Positions 49,213 through 60,577 are shown, counted from the stretch's first letter. The stretch is 64,000 bases of DNA from Loripinus fragilis (GCA_964019695.1 OZ026518.1:71993254-72057253); one strand, 5' to 3'. Numbers and translations: made by a program. Notes: generated by a model not told the origin, from the sequence alone.

Positions 49213-51302
49213 CCATGAGCTCTGAGCTTAATCGTGAGAATTTAGGTGATATCACACGTGCCTCTCATGAGCTTTTGCACAGACTTACCAGGCATAAATG
49301 TAATATTGTTGGGCAAGCTCACGAGATTTTAGCACATAGCATATAGCCCAGCAATGAAGGCTAAGGCCAGCCTGCGCAAATGCGCATTCTCGCCATAGTC
49401 TTCACAGTTCGCATACACAAAGTATAAATGTAGAGAAACACCCAGATCAACCTATATTCCCACTAGATACGCAGCATGGTCGTTTACAGGCGGCTTATGA
49501 GCATATGCGATAATCATCAAAATCTCATTTTCTAGCCCAAGATACCACAGTGTGGGTGATCTTGCATCATCAGGCGTTCGTACAGTTACGGAATTCAACT
49601 TGAGTCAGACCAGCGTCCGTCGTTGTCATGGTAGTTGACAAAATAGTCCACACAAAGATGATTTTGCTTTCATCAGCATACCAAACATACACCAATGCTT
49701 AGTCACGGGCAAGTTTAAAGTCCAAAAGAGCACCCATTCACTAAATATAGGACACAGATACTGCGATTTACATTTTTAAAAAGGTACTATTTTCGTGGGC
49801 TACCAAACTGGATGTTTTGTTTTGGGAAAATGATAGAAACACAAGCACAGCTTTACAAAAACATGCATAACAAACATCACATACCATTCTATGGCGTCAA
49901 GAGAAAGAAATGACAGAAACACACAGACAGATAAAGACATCCACATAAAGCAAGAACCAAACAAGAAAAGCAACAACCTGCTGTTACTTTCTTCAAGAAG
50001 GGACAGGGAGTGACTGCCAAACTATTGATGCACAGCTAGTTAGAGCCTGTGCTACTCCATATGTTCGGTAGGAGGATAAGTTGCCGCTGAAAATGCAGTG
50101 TGATAATAACTATGGTCATAGTGAAGAGCCTTGGTGAACGCTACAGTATCTTTGATAAACTCTTTATATTCTAATGGAACACTAAGTGTGGAACTGTCTT
50201 GTTTGTACTTTAAGTGGTTGCTGGTCAAAGTTTCTATAAAATATGTATTTCTCTCCTTGAAGATTGTTTTCATCATTCCAAACAGTGCAGGCCCTGGTGA
50301 AATATCGCATTATGTGCCATTTCATCAAGGCCTTAACTGTTTGTTAAAGTACCTTTTATAGAAAGAACTTATGGTGTACAACCACATGAAACGTTCAAAA
50401 AGCAAAACATTTGCAATTTGCAAAGGAATCCTCTTTTGTGCATTCGATGCGAGTGTAACGATGATATAGAACTATCAATATCACAAAGTGTATTGTTTTA
50501 GATAAAATGTCAGCTCATCCTTGAAAGTATTGGTTAAGTGCATATAGGTTTCTCCCATACTGCTTAGTGAAGTCTTCCATAGAAATTCATAAATGTATCT
50601 TTGGCCTTGCTGCAATACATCAGTACTGACTGACTCAGTTTCACAAAGCTTTTCTGAATTCGCAACTGCTGGATTGTGCAATTCTAGTTGATTTTGTAGT
50701 TGAATAAAGTGTTTTGCAGGATTCCATAGAAAAGGTTACCTAAGCTACTCGTCTACCCCTGATTACCAGTACTGATTACCAGTACTGAATGGCAGGTTTA
50801 CCCCTTAACTAGGTTCCGACCTTAAACCCCCACCCATAGCAATGGCCAAAAGAAATCTGGGGGCCCATATGGAGAAATAAATAAAAAAATAAAAAATGAA
50901 AATAAAAGAAAAAAGAAAAAGGGAGCTAACTTTGCAAATCCTCCCTAGGAGGAATCCGCTTGTTGACGAGCCAGCATGAAAACATGGCTCGTGGTGCATA
51001 ACACCTAGAGGAAACAAACTTAAAATGGTCAATTTCAGCAAGGTTTTGTATAAAACATATATTAAACATGCATGGTTTTTGTTTATTGAGAAAATATCCA
51101 TATAGTTTCCAGAGACGTTTGCATTGTTTATTTGTAGATATATATTTTACACAGAATGAAACTTACACATTGTGATAATGCCACTTGGCTAATTGACCAA
51201 ATATTACTGTTTTTGCTAAATTATGTTAATTTCTATATCATGAAAAGTAATATCCCTTGAACACCAATCTGCGACTTAAAGGAATGTTAATCCTATAGAT
51301 TA

Positions 51303-51389
51303 ATGAGCCCAATAGTCGAGTGGTCTAAATGGTTTTCACCAGAACATCTATAGGACATTTACCTGTGGGTTTGAAACCTGCAAGCTCAT
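51303..51389 (+). repeat. tRNA-like element, unit 11 copy, B-box mutated
   Basis: The B-box core is GGTTTGAAACC (C to T), which should weaken Pol III factor binding. Confidence 0.58.
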
Positions 51390-52097
51390 GATTTATAAAA
51401 CAAATATTTTTATTCTTATTTACTTAAGATTTTTTTGGCATAATCTGATGATTTTTGAACGTTTGGACAGATGATTAATCCATTAATATCTTCAATTACA
51501 ATATCCTTATTGCATATTGACATCTTCACAAGAAAGCCTGGTTTTATTGTGTGTCCATAACAAAGGCGCAGACCAGCATGCGCATCCGTGCAGACTGATC
51601 TGCATGTTTGTTCTTTGCTATTGATAGGTATAGTATCTAAACTTGTACATGAAATGTTTCATTAGTCTACTTACTAGGCTCTGATACTAGACAGGCTGGA
51701 TTAAGCTTTATGTTGTTGTAAACCACAATGGCACGTTTTCTCGTGATGAGACCCATATCTACTTAGTATTTCTTAGACATAAATGAATAACGACCATTAT
51801 GTTTGGTCTTACTTTCATCTACCGCCATACTTTTCACGTGTGATCAATGAAGGTTCGAACAAGACTCTGCAGAAGTGCACTCTCATTCAGAAAGCTGCGT
51901 ATCGCCCATGAGCTATGTGCTTTCTCATGAGATTTTACATGGTAAATGGTGCTGTCTACGTTAAAACGATCAAGTACATCTGAGAATTCATGTCAGAGCC
52001 TTTACAGAACGTATCGATTAACTAACATTTTAAACGAGGATACGAAAACTTTCAAGTGATGCTATAACTCTAGTGTTTGTTGTATTATAACCTATGC

Positions 52098-53636
52098 ACT
52101 TTCTCGCCCATGGGCTTTTATTTTTGAGATTTTAGCTGTAATCGCATGTGTCGCCCATGAGCTTTGAACTCTCTTGTGTTAATTGTTCTAATTGCACTTA
52201 TCGACCATGGGCTCTGATTTCTTGTGAAAATTTAGTTCTTATCATATGTGTCGCCCATTAGCTACACATTTCCTCGCGCTGAATTAGTTCTAATCGCATG
52301 TGTTGCCCATGAGCTATGAACTTTCTGGGTGATTTAAGTCGCTGCATGTGTCGCCCATGAGCTTTGACCTTTCTTGTACAATAGTAGTTCTACTCGCATG
52401 TGTTGCCCATTGGCTATGGACTTCTCGCGAGAATTAAGGTATACACGCTTGTGTCGCTCATGAACTATGAACCTTTGTGCGATATATGTTCATAATCATA
52501 TGCGTCGCTCATGAGCTATGAACTTTCTTGGGATACTTTAATTCTTAGTTCTAGTCACATGGGTTGCCCACGAGCTAATAACTTCCTCATGTGATTTTAG
52601 TTCTAATCTCATGTGTCGCCTTGGGGCTAATCTTCTCTTGAGAATTTAGCTCTAATCACACGTGTTGCCTTGCCAGGGGGCATAAAAATTTCCCGCGAAT
52701 TTAGTGATTTTAGTTCTAATCTCATGTGTTGTCCATGAGCTTTGACATTTCTTTTGAGATTTTTTGTTCTAATCGCATGTGTCGCCCTGGGGCTAATCTT
52801 CTCTTGAGAATTTAGTTCTAATCACACGTGTTGCCTTGCAAGGGGGCATAAAAATTTCCCGCGAATTTAGTTCTAATCGCATGTATCGCTCATAAGCTAT
52901 GAACTTTTGTGTTATTTTAGTTATATCCCACGTATCACCCACGAGTTACGGACTTTCTCGTGAGATTTTAGTTCTGATAGCATGTGTTGTCCATGCGCTA
53001 TCTATGAAATTTGTTGTGAGATTTTAGTTCAAATTGCATGTGTCGCCCATAGGCATTGAGCTTTCTCACGAGATTTCTTTTTCAAATCACACGCTGAGTC
53101 CATGAGCAATGAACTTTCTTTTTGAGCTTTTAGTTCTTAGTTCTAGTCATTTGTAGCCCATGAACTAAGAACTTTCATTTGAGGTTTTTGTTCTTTTTAC
53201 ATGCTGATGTGTATTCAATAAACTATGGGTTTTCTAGTGAGAGTTTAGTTTTAATTGCATGGGTCGTCTTTGAGATTTGAGTTTTTCTTGTGAGATTTTA
53301 GTTCTAGTCGCATGCGCATGGGTATGAAGTCGTAAGGTTGTAGTTCTACATGAAATTGCAAGTGTAAATCATGCGCTATGAGCTTTTTGCGTGAGATTTT
53401 AGTTCAAACGCATGTGTTGCCCATGAGCTCTAAGATTTTTCTGATAAAATTTTAGTTTTAGACGCATGTACAGCATATGTGCAAAGGCTTTCTTGCGAGA
53501 ATTTAGTTCTGGTTGCATGCGTAGTCTTTGAGCTATGAGATTTCGCATGAGATTTAAGTTGTATCGCATGTGTCGCCAACGAGTTATAAGCTCTTTTGTG
53601 AGATTTAAGTTATAATTGCATGTGTCAACCATGAGC
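52098..53636. repeat. Internal minisatellite, unit 11, expanded
   Basis: 1539 bp, 114 bp longer than the usual 1425. A block containing TCTAATCTCATGTGT and the GCCAGGGGGCATAAAAATTT segment occurs twice (about 52600-52705 and 52706-52860). The first copy lacks two monomers, showing a duplication with internal loss. Confidence 0.88.
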
Positions 53637-53999
53637 CCCAGGGGGGGGGGGGGGTACTCTAATTTTTTCCTCATACGTAGGCTCGGACCCAGCATCTACC
53701 GTTCACCCCAAAAAATATCAGGAATTTCAAGCACCCCCAAAAAATATTAAAATTTTAGCAACCCCAAAAAATATCCCAATTCTGTACATTGACCTTAAAA
53801 AATGCCCTTAAATGCATAGAAATGACCCTTAAACTAGCCCAATTTTGGGATGACCCCAAAAAAATATCCACAAAATCTTCATACCCCAAAAAAATATTCA
53901 TTTTTCAGAAAACACCCAAAAATATTGAAATTCAGAATTTTGAACCAAAAAAATGGACCGAGCCTACGTATGCGTGAAAATATCAGAGCACCCCCTGGG
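53637..53999. mobile_element. hAT-like MITE, unit 11 copy
   Basis: 363 bp, G-tract of 14, right end GCACCCCCTGGG. Confidence 0.82.
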
Positions 54000-56089
54000 C
54001 CATGAGCTCTGAGCTTAATCGTGAGAATTTAGGTGATATCACACGTGCCTCTCATGAGCTTTTGCACAGACTTACCAGGCATAAATGTAATATTGTTGGG
54101 CAAGCTCACGAGATTTTAGCATATAGCATATAGCCCAGCAATGAAGGCTAAGGCAAGCCTGCGCAAATGCGCATTCTCGCCATAGTCTTCACAGTTCGCA
54201 TACACAAAGTATAAATGTAGAGAAACACCCAGATCAACCTATATTCCCACTAGATACGCAGCATGGACGTTTACAGGCGGCTTATGAGCATATGCGATAA
54301 TCATCAAAATCTCATTTTCTAGCCCAAGATACCACAGTGTGGGTGATCTTGCATCATCAGGCGTTCGTACAGTTACGGAATTCAACTTGAGTCAGACCAG
54401 CGTCCGTCGTTGTCATGGTAGTTGACAAAATAGTCCACACAAAGATGATTTTGCTTTCATCAGCATAACAAACATACACCAATGCTTAGTCACGGGCAAG
54501 TTTAAAGTCCAAAAGAGCACCCATTCACTAAATATAGGACACAGATACTGCCATTTACATTTTTAAAAAGGTACTATTTTCGTGGGCTACCAAACTGGAT
54601 GTTTTGTTTTGGGAAAATGATAGAAACACAAGCACAGCTTTACAAAAACATGCATAACAAACATCACATACCATTCTATGGCGTCAAGAGAAAGAAATGA
54701 CAGAAACACACAGACAGATAAAGACATCTACATAAAGCAAGAACCAAACAAGAAAAGCAACAACCTGTTGTTACTTTCTTCAAGAGGGGACGGGGAGTGA
54801 CTGCCAAACTATTGATGCACAGCTAGTTAGAGCCTGTGCTACCCCATATGTTCGGTAGGAGGATAAGTTGCCGCTGAAAATGCAGTGTGATAATAACTAT
54901 GGTCATAGTGAAGAGCCTTGGTGAACGCTACAGTATCTTTGATAAACTCTTTATATTCTAATGGAACACTAAGTGTGGAACTGTCTTGTTTGTACTTTAA
55001 GTGGTTGCTGGTCAAAGTTTCTATAAAATATGTATTTCTCTCCTTGAAGATTGTTTTCATCATTCCAAACAGTGCAGGCCCTGGTGAAATATCGCATTAT
55101 GCGCCATTTCATCAAGGCCTCAACTGTTTGTTAAAGTACCTTTTATAGAAAGAACTTATGGTGTACAGCCACATGAAACGTTCAAAAAGCAAAACATTTG
55201 TAATTTGCAAAGGAATCCTCTTTTGTGCATTCGATGCGAGTGTAACAATGATATAGAACTATCAATATCACAAAGTGTATTGTTTTAGATAAAATGTCAG
55301 CTCATCCTTGAAAGTATTGGTTAAGCGCATATAGGTTTTTCCCATACTGCTTAGTGAAGTCTTCCATAGAAATTCATAAATGTATCTTTGGCCTTGCTGC
55401 AATACACCAGTACTGACTGACTCAGTTTCACAAAGCTTTTCTGAATTCGCAACTGCTGGATTGTGCAATTCTAGTTGATTTTGTAGTTGAATAAAGTGTT
55501 TTGCAGGATTCCATAGAAAAGGTTACCTTAGCTACTCGTCTACCCCTGATTACCAGTACTGATTACCAGTACTGACTGGCAGGTTTACCCCTTAACTAGG
55601 TCCCAACCTTAAACCCCCACCCATAGCAATGGCCAAAGGAAAACTTGGGGCCCATATGGAGAAATAAATAAAAAAATAAAAAATGAAAATAAAAGAAAAA
55701 AGAAAAAGGGAGCTAACTTTGCAAATCCTCCCTAGGAGGAATCCGCTTGTTGACGAGCCAGCATGAAAACATGGCTCGTGGTGCATAACACCTAGAGGAA
55801 ACAAACTTAAAATGGTCAATTTCAGCAAGGTTTTGTATAAAACATATATTAAACATGCATGGTTTTTGTTTATTGAGAAAATATCCATATAGTTTCCAGA
55901 GACGTTTGCATTGTTTATTTGTAGATATATATTTTACACAGAATGAAACTTACACATTGTGATAATGCCACTTGGCTAATTGACCAAATATTACTGTTTT
56001 TGCTAAATTATGTTAATATCTATATCATGAAAAGTAATGTCCCTTGAACACCAATCTGCGACTTAAAGGAATGTTAATCCTATAGATTA

Positions 56090-56172
56090 ATGAGCCCAAT
56101 AGTCGAGTTGTCTAAATGGTTTTCACAAGAACATCTATAGGAACCTGTGGGTTCGAAACCTGCAAGCTCATG
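56090..56172 (+). repeat. tRNA-like element, unit 12 copy, shortened
   Basis: Between the boxes it reads CTATAGGAACCTGTGG, lacking four bases present elsewhere; also GAGTTGTCT in the A-box flank. The B-box is intact. Confidence 0.55.
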
Positions 56173-56881
56173 ATTTATAAAACAAATTTTTTTATTCTTA
56201 TTTACTTAAGATTTTTTTTTGCATAATCTGATGATTTTTGAACGTTTGGACAGATAATTAATCCATTAATATCTTCAATTACAATATCCTTATTGCATAT
56301 TGACATCTCCACAAGAAAGCCTGGTTTTATTGTGTGTCCATAACAAAGGCGCAGACCAGCATGCGCATCCGTGCAGACTGATCTGCATGTTTGTTCTTTG
56401 CTATTGATAGGTATAGTATCCAAACTTGTACATGAAATGTTTCATTAGTCTACTTACTAGGCTCTGATACTAGACAGGCTGGATTAAGCTTTATGTTGTT
56501 GTAAACCACAATGGCACGTTTTCTCGTGATGAGACCCATATCTACTTAGTATTTCTTAGACATAAATGAATAACGACCATTATGTTTGGTGCTTACTTTC
56601 ATCTACCGCCATACTTTTCACGTGTGATCAATGAAGGTTCGAACGAGACTCTGCAGAAGTGCACTCTCATTCAGAAAGCTGCGTATCGCCCATGAGCTAT
56701 GTGCTTTCTCATGAGATTTTACATGGTAAATGGTGCTGTCTACGTTAAAACGATCAAGTACATCTGAGAATTCATGTCAGAGCCTGTACAGAACGTATCG
56801 ATTAACTAACATTTTAAACGAGGATACGAAAACTTTCAAGTGAGGCTATAACTCTAGTGTTTGTTGTATTAAAACCTATGC

Positions 56882-58307
56882 ACTTTCTCGCCCATGAGCT
56901 TTTATTTTTTGAGATTTTAGCTGTAATCGCATTTGTCGCCCATGAGCTTTGAACTCTCTTGTGTTAATTGTTCTAATTGCACTTATCGACCATGGGCTCT
57001 GATTTCTTGTGAAAATTTAGTTCTTATCATATGTGTCGCCGATTAGCTACACATTTTCTCGCGCTGAATTAGTTCTAATCGCATGTGTTGCCCATGAGCT
57101 ATGAACTTTCTGGGTGATTTAAGTCGCTGCATGTGTCGCCCATGAGCTTTGACCTTTCTTGTACAATAGTAGTTCTACTCGCATGTGTCGCCCATGGGCT
57201 ATGGACTTCTCGCGAGAATTAAGGTCTACACGCTTGTGTCGCTCATGAACTATGAACCTTTGTGCTATATATATTCATAATCATATGCGTCGCCCATGAG
57301 CTATGAACTTTCTTGGGATACCTTAATTCTTAGTTCTAGTCGCATGGGTTGCCCACGAGCTAATAACTTCCTCATGTGATTTTAGTTCTAATCTCATGTG
57401 TCGCCCATGAGCTTTGACATTTCTTTTGAGATTTTAGTTCTAATCGCATGTGTCGCCCTTGGGCTAATCTTCTCTTGAGAATTTAGTTCTAATCACACGT
57501 GTTGCCTTGCCAGGGGGCATAAAAATTTCCCGCGAATTTAGTTCTACTCGCATGTATCGCTCATAAGCTATGAACTTTTGTGTTATTTTAGTTATATCCC
57601 ACGTATCACCCACGAGTTATGGACTTTCTCGTGAGATTTTAGTTCTGATAGCATGTGTTGTCCATGCGCTATCTATGAAATTTGTTGTGAGATTTTAGTT
57701 CAAATTGCATGCGTCGCCCACAGGCATTAAGCTTTCTCACGAGATTTCTTTTTCAAATCACACGCTGAGTCCATGAGCAATTAACTTTCTTTTTGAGCTT
57801 TTAGTTCTTAGTTCTAGTCATTTGTAGCCCATGAACTAAGAACTTTCATTTGAGGTTTTTGTTCTTTTTACATGCTGATGTGTATTCAATAAACTATGGG
57901 TTTTCTAGTGAGAGTTTAGTTTTAATTGCATGGGTCGTCTTTGAGATTTGAGTTTTTCTTGTGAGATTTTAGTTCTAGTCGCATGCGCATGGATATGAAG
58001 TCGTAAGGTTGTAGTTCTACATGAAATTGCAAGTGTAAATCATGCGCTATGAGCTTTTTGCGTGAGATTTTTGTTCAAACGCATGTATTGCCCATGAGCT
58101 CTAAGATTTTTCTGATAAAATTTTAGTTTTAGACGCATGTACAGCATATGTGCAAAGACTTTCTTGCGAGAATTTAGTTCTGGTTGCATGCGTAGTCTTT
58201 GAGCTATGAGATTTCGCATGAGATTTAAGTTATATCGCATGTGTCGCCAACGAGTTATAAGCTCTTTTGTGAGATTTAAGTTATTATTGCATGTATCAAC
58301 CATGAGC
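56882..58307. repeat. Internal minisatellite, unit 12
   Basis: 1426 bp, with more substitutions than other copies (for example CATGCGTCGCCCACAGG near 57709). Confidence 0.88.
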
Positions 58308-58674
58308 CCCAGGGGGGGGGGGGGGTACTCTAATTTTTTCCTCATACGTAGGCTCGGACCCAGCATCTACCGTTCACCCAAAAAATATATCAGGAATTTC
58401 AAGCACCCCCAAAAAATATTAAATTTTAGCAACCCCAAAAAATATCCCAATTCTGTACATTGACCTTAAAAAAAAAGACCCTAAAATGCATAGAAATGAC
58501 CCTTAAACTAGCCCAATTTTTGAATGACCCCAAAACAATATCCACAAAATCTTCATACCCCAAAAAAATATTCATTTTTCAGAAAACCCCAAAAAATATT
58601 GAAATCCAGAATTTTGAACCAAAAAAAATGGACCGAGCCTACATATGCGTGAAAATATCAGAGTACCCCCCTGG
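58308..58674. mobile_element. hAT-like MITE, unit 12 copy, at the array boundary
   Basis: 367 bp, G-tract of 14. The left CCATGAGC flank is present (58300-58307), but to the right GTGCGAAG follows where CCATGAGC would be expected. Confidence 0.8.
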
Positions 58675-59257
58675 GGTGCGAAGAAGCAATATTAATCTCT
58701 CTAATTCCAATTTTGACATAATTTGTGATAATATCACCAATGGGCGCAACAAAGTGAATGAGGGCATGATCATATAGCGATTTGTATAACCTACCATTAC
58801 CAAGAGTGTGTTTATCTTGGCAAACAGCGCAGACCCTGATGAGACGCCGCATTTTGCGGCGTCTTATCTGGGTCTACGCTGTTTGTATATATTCCCTTTT
58901 TGAATGCATTCAGCCAGTTCCACACGGGCGTACTTTGAATTTTAGGCTTGCTACGCCATGCGCTGGTTAATGCAAATTTAACTATCTTTCTTTCTTTCTA
59001 TCGTTACTGGCTCGCTCATACTTGAGCATTACGCCAGGGACCGAGTATAGCAAAAGTGGGTCTTGGCGACAGCCTGACGGCGAAACATGCGCGCAAATGT
59101 CATGAAGACACGAGAACAACGTCACACAAAGGTAAACATAACGTCAGCGTTTTGTTGTAGATCAGCAACTAGAACATATAGAAACGCACCGGGTAGGCGG
59201 CAATCGAAAACGCTATCAACAATCGACGAACGCGGATCGAAAATCGATTGAAACAGT
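58675..59257. other. Right flank of the array: intergenic, no gene seen
   Basis: Sequence unrelated to the array. Holds the 65-bp palindrome at 58821-58885 and a short TTTC microsatellite near 58985-59000. Remaining frames are short and lack coding features. Local GC rises around 59040-59240. Confidence 0.6.
58821..58885. repeat. Foldback palindrome (CAAACAGCG...CGCTGTTTG)
   Basis: Two 30-bp arms with about three mismatches around TTTT. The centre GACGCCGCA/GCGGCGTC pairs perfectly. This resembles abundant short palindromic repeats I associate with bivalve genomes; no terminal duplication is obvious. Confidence 0.85.
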
Positions 59258-59308
59258 GGTTTCGATTGCCATCTTTTGCAAGTGTGGCGACAAATGGCAA
59301 TCGAAACC
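59258..59308. repeat. Perfect 15-bp inverted repeat
   Basis: GGTTTCGATTGCCAT (59258-59272) and ATGGCAATCGAAACC (59294-59308), spaced by 21 bp. Related AATCGA strings lie just upstream (59199-59250), suggesting the core of a decayed foldback element. Confidence 0.8.
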
Positions 59309-59406
59309 TTTGTTTCTAACGATTTTTGGTCTACGTTCCTCGATAGTTTTGGCTATCGGTGTGAGAAATGGTACATTCAATGTACTTCATTATAATGAAG
59401 CATCTG

Positions 59407-59414
59407 TGACGTCA
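59407..59414. promoter_or_regulatory. CRE-like palindrome TGACGTCA
   Basis: Consensus CREB/ATF site 41 bp upstream of the candidate start codon at 59455. One perfect octamer can occur by chance; its position just ahead of a possible first exon is what makes it worth noting. Confidence 0.4.
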
Positions 59415-59454
59415 TGAAGAATTCGATACAAGGAAGTCTTTATTGCTGATAAGC

Positions 59455-59553
59455 ATGGAAAAAGAAGTTCCTATTGGGAAAGCTCTCTCTCTGACGGGGT
59501 CTACAGTTGGTTTAAGGAGACGCAGCAGTTCCAATATAGAGTCAAGACTGATA
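59455..59553 (+). CDS. Candidate first coding exon of an unidentified host gene (33 codons, phase 0)
   Basis: The ATG has good context (AGCATGG: purine at -3, G at +4). It opens 33 codons (MEKEVPIGKALSLTGSTVGL then RRRSSSNIESRLI) that run exactly into a canonical 5' splice site, ATA|GTAAGT (59554 onward). The RRRSSS stretch resembles a basophilic-kinase or 14-3-3 site. The frame continues into the putative intron but becomes hydrophobic and unlike the first part. No downstream exon is identifiable before 64000, so the intron would be long. I do not recognise the protein, and a chance combination is possible. Confidence 0.35.
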
Positions 59554-59898
59554 GTAAGTAATTTTACTATTTGCATGCTGGGTAGCCTAATTGTTCATAT
59601 TACTGGTGATAGGAAGGCCGTTCTATTTTCTGAGTTTCTGTTGTGCGGTGTGTATCTGTTTGGCTTCTTAATGCTTGTAAATCTCGTGTGAAGTCTGGCT
59701 TTTTTTCTGATTGCAGCTTTTAAGTTTGAAGATTTTTGTAGAGGACGTACGTTTCATTTTAATAAAAATGTAGAAAATAATGGAAAGTGCAAAACAACTC
59801 GCACGTCCCCATAAACACAGGCCATTGACACTATGTTACAGTTGTAAAAATGCCAATTTATTTACCTTAAATACACCACGTCGGCTAGTACAGGGGAT
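59554..59898. other. Intergenic or intronic, nothing recognised
   Basis: AT-rich; short frames only. If 59455-59553 is an exon this is the start of its intron. Confidence 0.5.
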
Positions 59899-60143
59899 CT
59901 GGCCCCAAGGTTATAAAACTTATTTGATGGTCAACTCAACTGAGTACCAAATTTTTCCTACCTATAAATGTTGAAATGCCAACGGTTGTTGGCATTTTTA
60001 ATATTTATGAGCATGACAAATGCATCTTCTAAGCATCTGAAAGCAAGAAAAGTCTTTTTGTTAAGCATTTTAGATTTTATGAGCACTTGAAAGTTCGTGC
60101 TCAGTTGAGTTGAGCACGAAAAAGTTTGTAACCTCGGGGCCAG
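59899..60143. mobile_element. Foldback element, GGCCCC-ended family, copy A
   Basis: 245 bp bounded by CTGGCCCC and GGGGCCAG. Outer arms share AGGTTA...AAACTT and CTCAACTCAACTGAG. The centre is a hairpin, AAATGCCAAC (59974-59983) with GTTGGCATTT (59988-59997). Arms are imperfect. No coding capacity. GTAC occurs near both outer ends, but a target duplication is not secure. Same family as 63472-63680, in the opposite orientation. Confidence 0.75.
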
Positions 60144-60511
60144 GTACAAGCTGATTTTGGAATTTCTGCGGTTTATACAGAGAGTCAATGGCCTGTGCCA
60201 CAAGCATCGACTTAAGCGGTATTCTGCTTTCTGCCATAACCCAATATTATGAATACCAGAATATGAAAAACATCAACCCAATACATCGTATGCGAGGAGG
60301 AGGAGACGTTCTATCAGTTCCATGCGGCAAAACGACATCTATTGCGATCCCTAAATAATTTTGAAAAATTGAGCAGTGACACGTGATTTCCAACAATGTT
60401 GTATTTTGACAAGTGTAGATTCAGACGAGCCTGTGCAGCCTCCTTTTAAGCATAGAAACCTCAAATGAGGTTCGGTCAGTAGTTTAACAGTTACTGTAAT
60501 AGAATATTTAA
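60144..60511. other. Intergenic, nothing recognised
   Basis: No convincing frame, RNA gene or repeat structure seen by eye. Confidence 0.5.
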
Positions 60512-60577
60512 GCGACCAGCAAAGGCTCTGATCAGTCTGCGCGTATGCGCAGGCTGGTCTGAGCCTTTGCTGGTCGC
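60512..60577. repeat. Foldback palindrome (GCGACCAGC...GCTGGTCGC)
   Basis: 66 bp with two ~32-bp arms and few mismatches: GCGACCAGCAAAGGCTC on the left, GAGCCTTTGCTGGTCGC on the right. The archetype of the degraded versions inside the array (for example 6594-6640) and at 63878-63943. Confidence 0.88.

Larger units (their letters stand above)
45173..49836. repeat. Array unit 10 (4664 bp)
   Basis: Complete unit. Contents: tRNA-like 46629-46715, minisatellite 47425-48849, MITE 48850-49212. Upstream of the tRNA-like element it reads GCGACTTTAGTTCTATAG in place of GCGACTTAAAGGAATG..., so half of the TCCTATAGAT inverted repeat is lost. From here rightward, units share TTGCAGGATTCC (46052, 50717 and 55503) and the long G-tract. 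Confidence 0.95.
49837..54623. repeat. Array unit 11 (4787 bp), with an enlarged minisatellite
   Basis: Complete unit, longer than its neighbours because of a duplication inside the minisatellite (52600-52850). Contents: tRNA-like 51303-51389, minisatellite 52098-53636, MITE 53637-53999. TTTGCAAATCC (50934) is shared with unit 12. Confidence 0.95.
1..58674. repeat. Tandem array of a ~4.65-kb repeat unit (megasatellite), 12 copies, open at left
   Basis: The same ordered sequence recurs head to tail. Using the motif AAACACAAGC as an arbitrary phase point, units start at 1, 9539, 14209, 18835, 23368, 24412, 29080, 35838, 40505, 45173, 49837 and 54624. Periods are 4670, 4626, 4533, 1044 (remnant), 4668, 6758 (with an insert), 4667, 4668, 4664 and 4787 bp; unit 1 is 4654 bp once its retrotransposon and one target-site copy are subtracted. 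By eye, copies differ by scattered substitutions and small indels and look well above 95 percent identical. The window starts inside the array, so its true length is unknown. Scattered private and shared variants argue that these are genuine copies and not one unit repeated by the assembler. Confidence 0.97.
54624..58674. repeat. Array unit 12, terminal and truncated (4051 bp)
   Basis: Last copy. Contents: tRNA-like 56090-56172, minisatellite 56882-58307, MITE 58308-58674. Homology to the array stops exactly at the outer base of the MITE right terminus (CCCCCCTGGG). The CCATGAGC flank, palindrome and roughly 600 bp of unit tail are absent. It carries more private changes than interior units, as expected at an array edge. 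Confidence 0.94.

Noticed and set aside
1..58674. Array as an rDNA, histone or other multigene cluster
   Set aside because: No rRNA-like, 5S or histone sequence was recognised in the unit, and no intact conserved gene is present.
1..58674. Array as an assembly artefact of one unit
   Set aside because: Units carry private substitutions, different indels, different G-tract lengths and two different insertions; a false repeat would be identical. Exact copy number still needs long reads.
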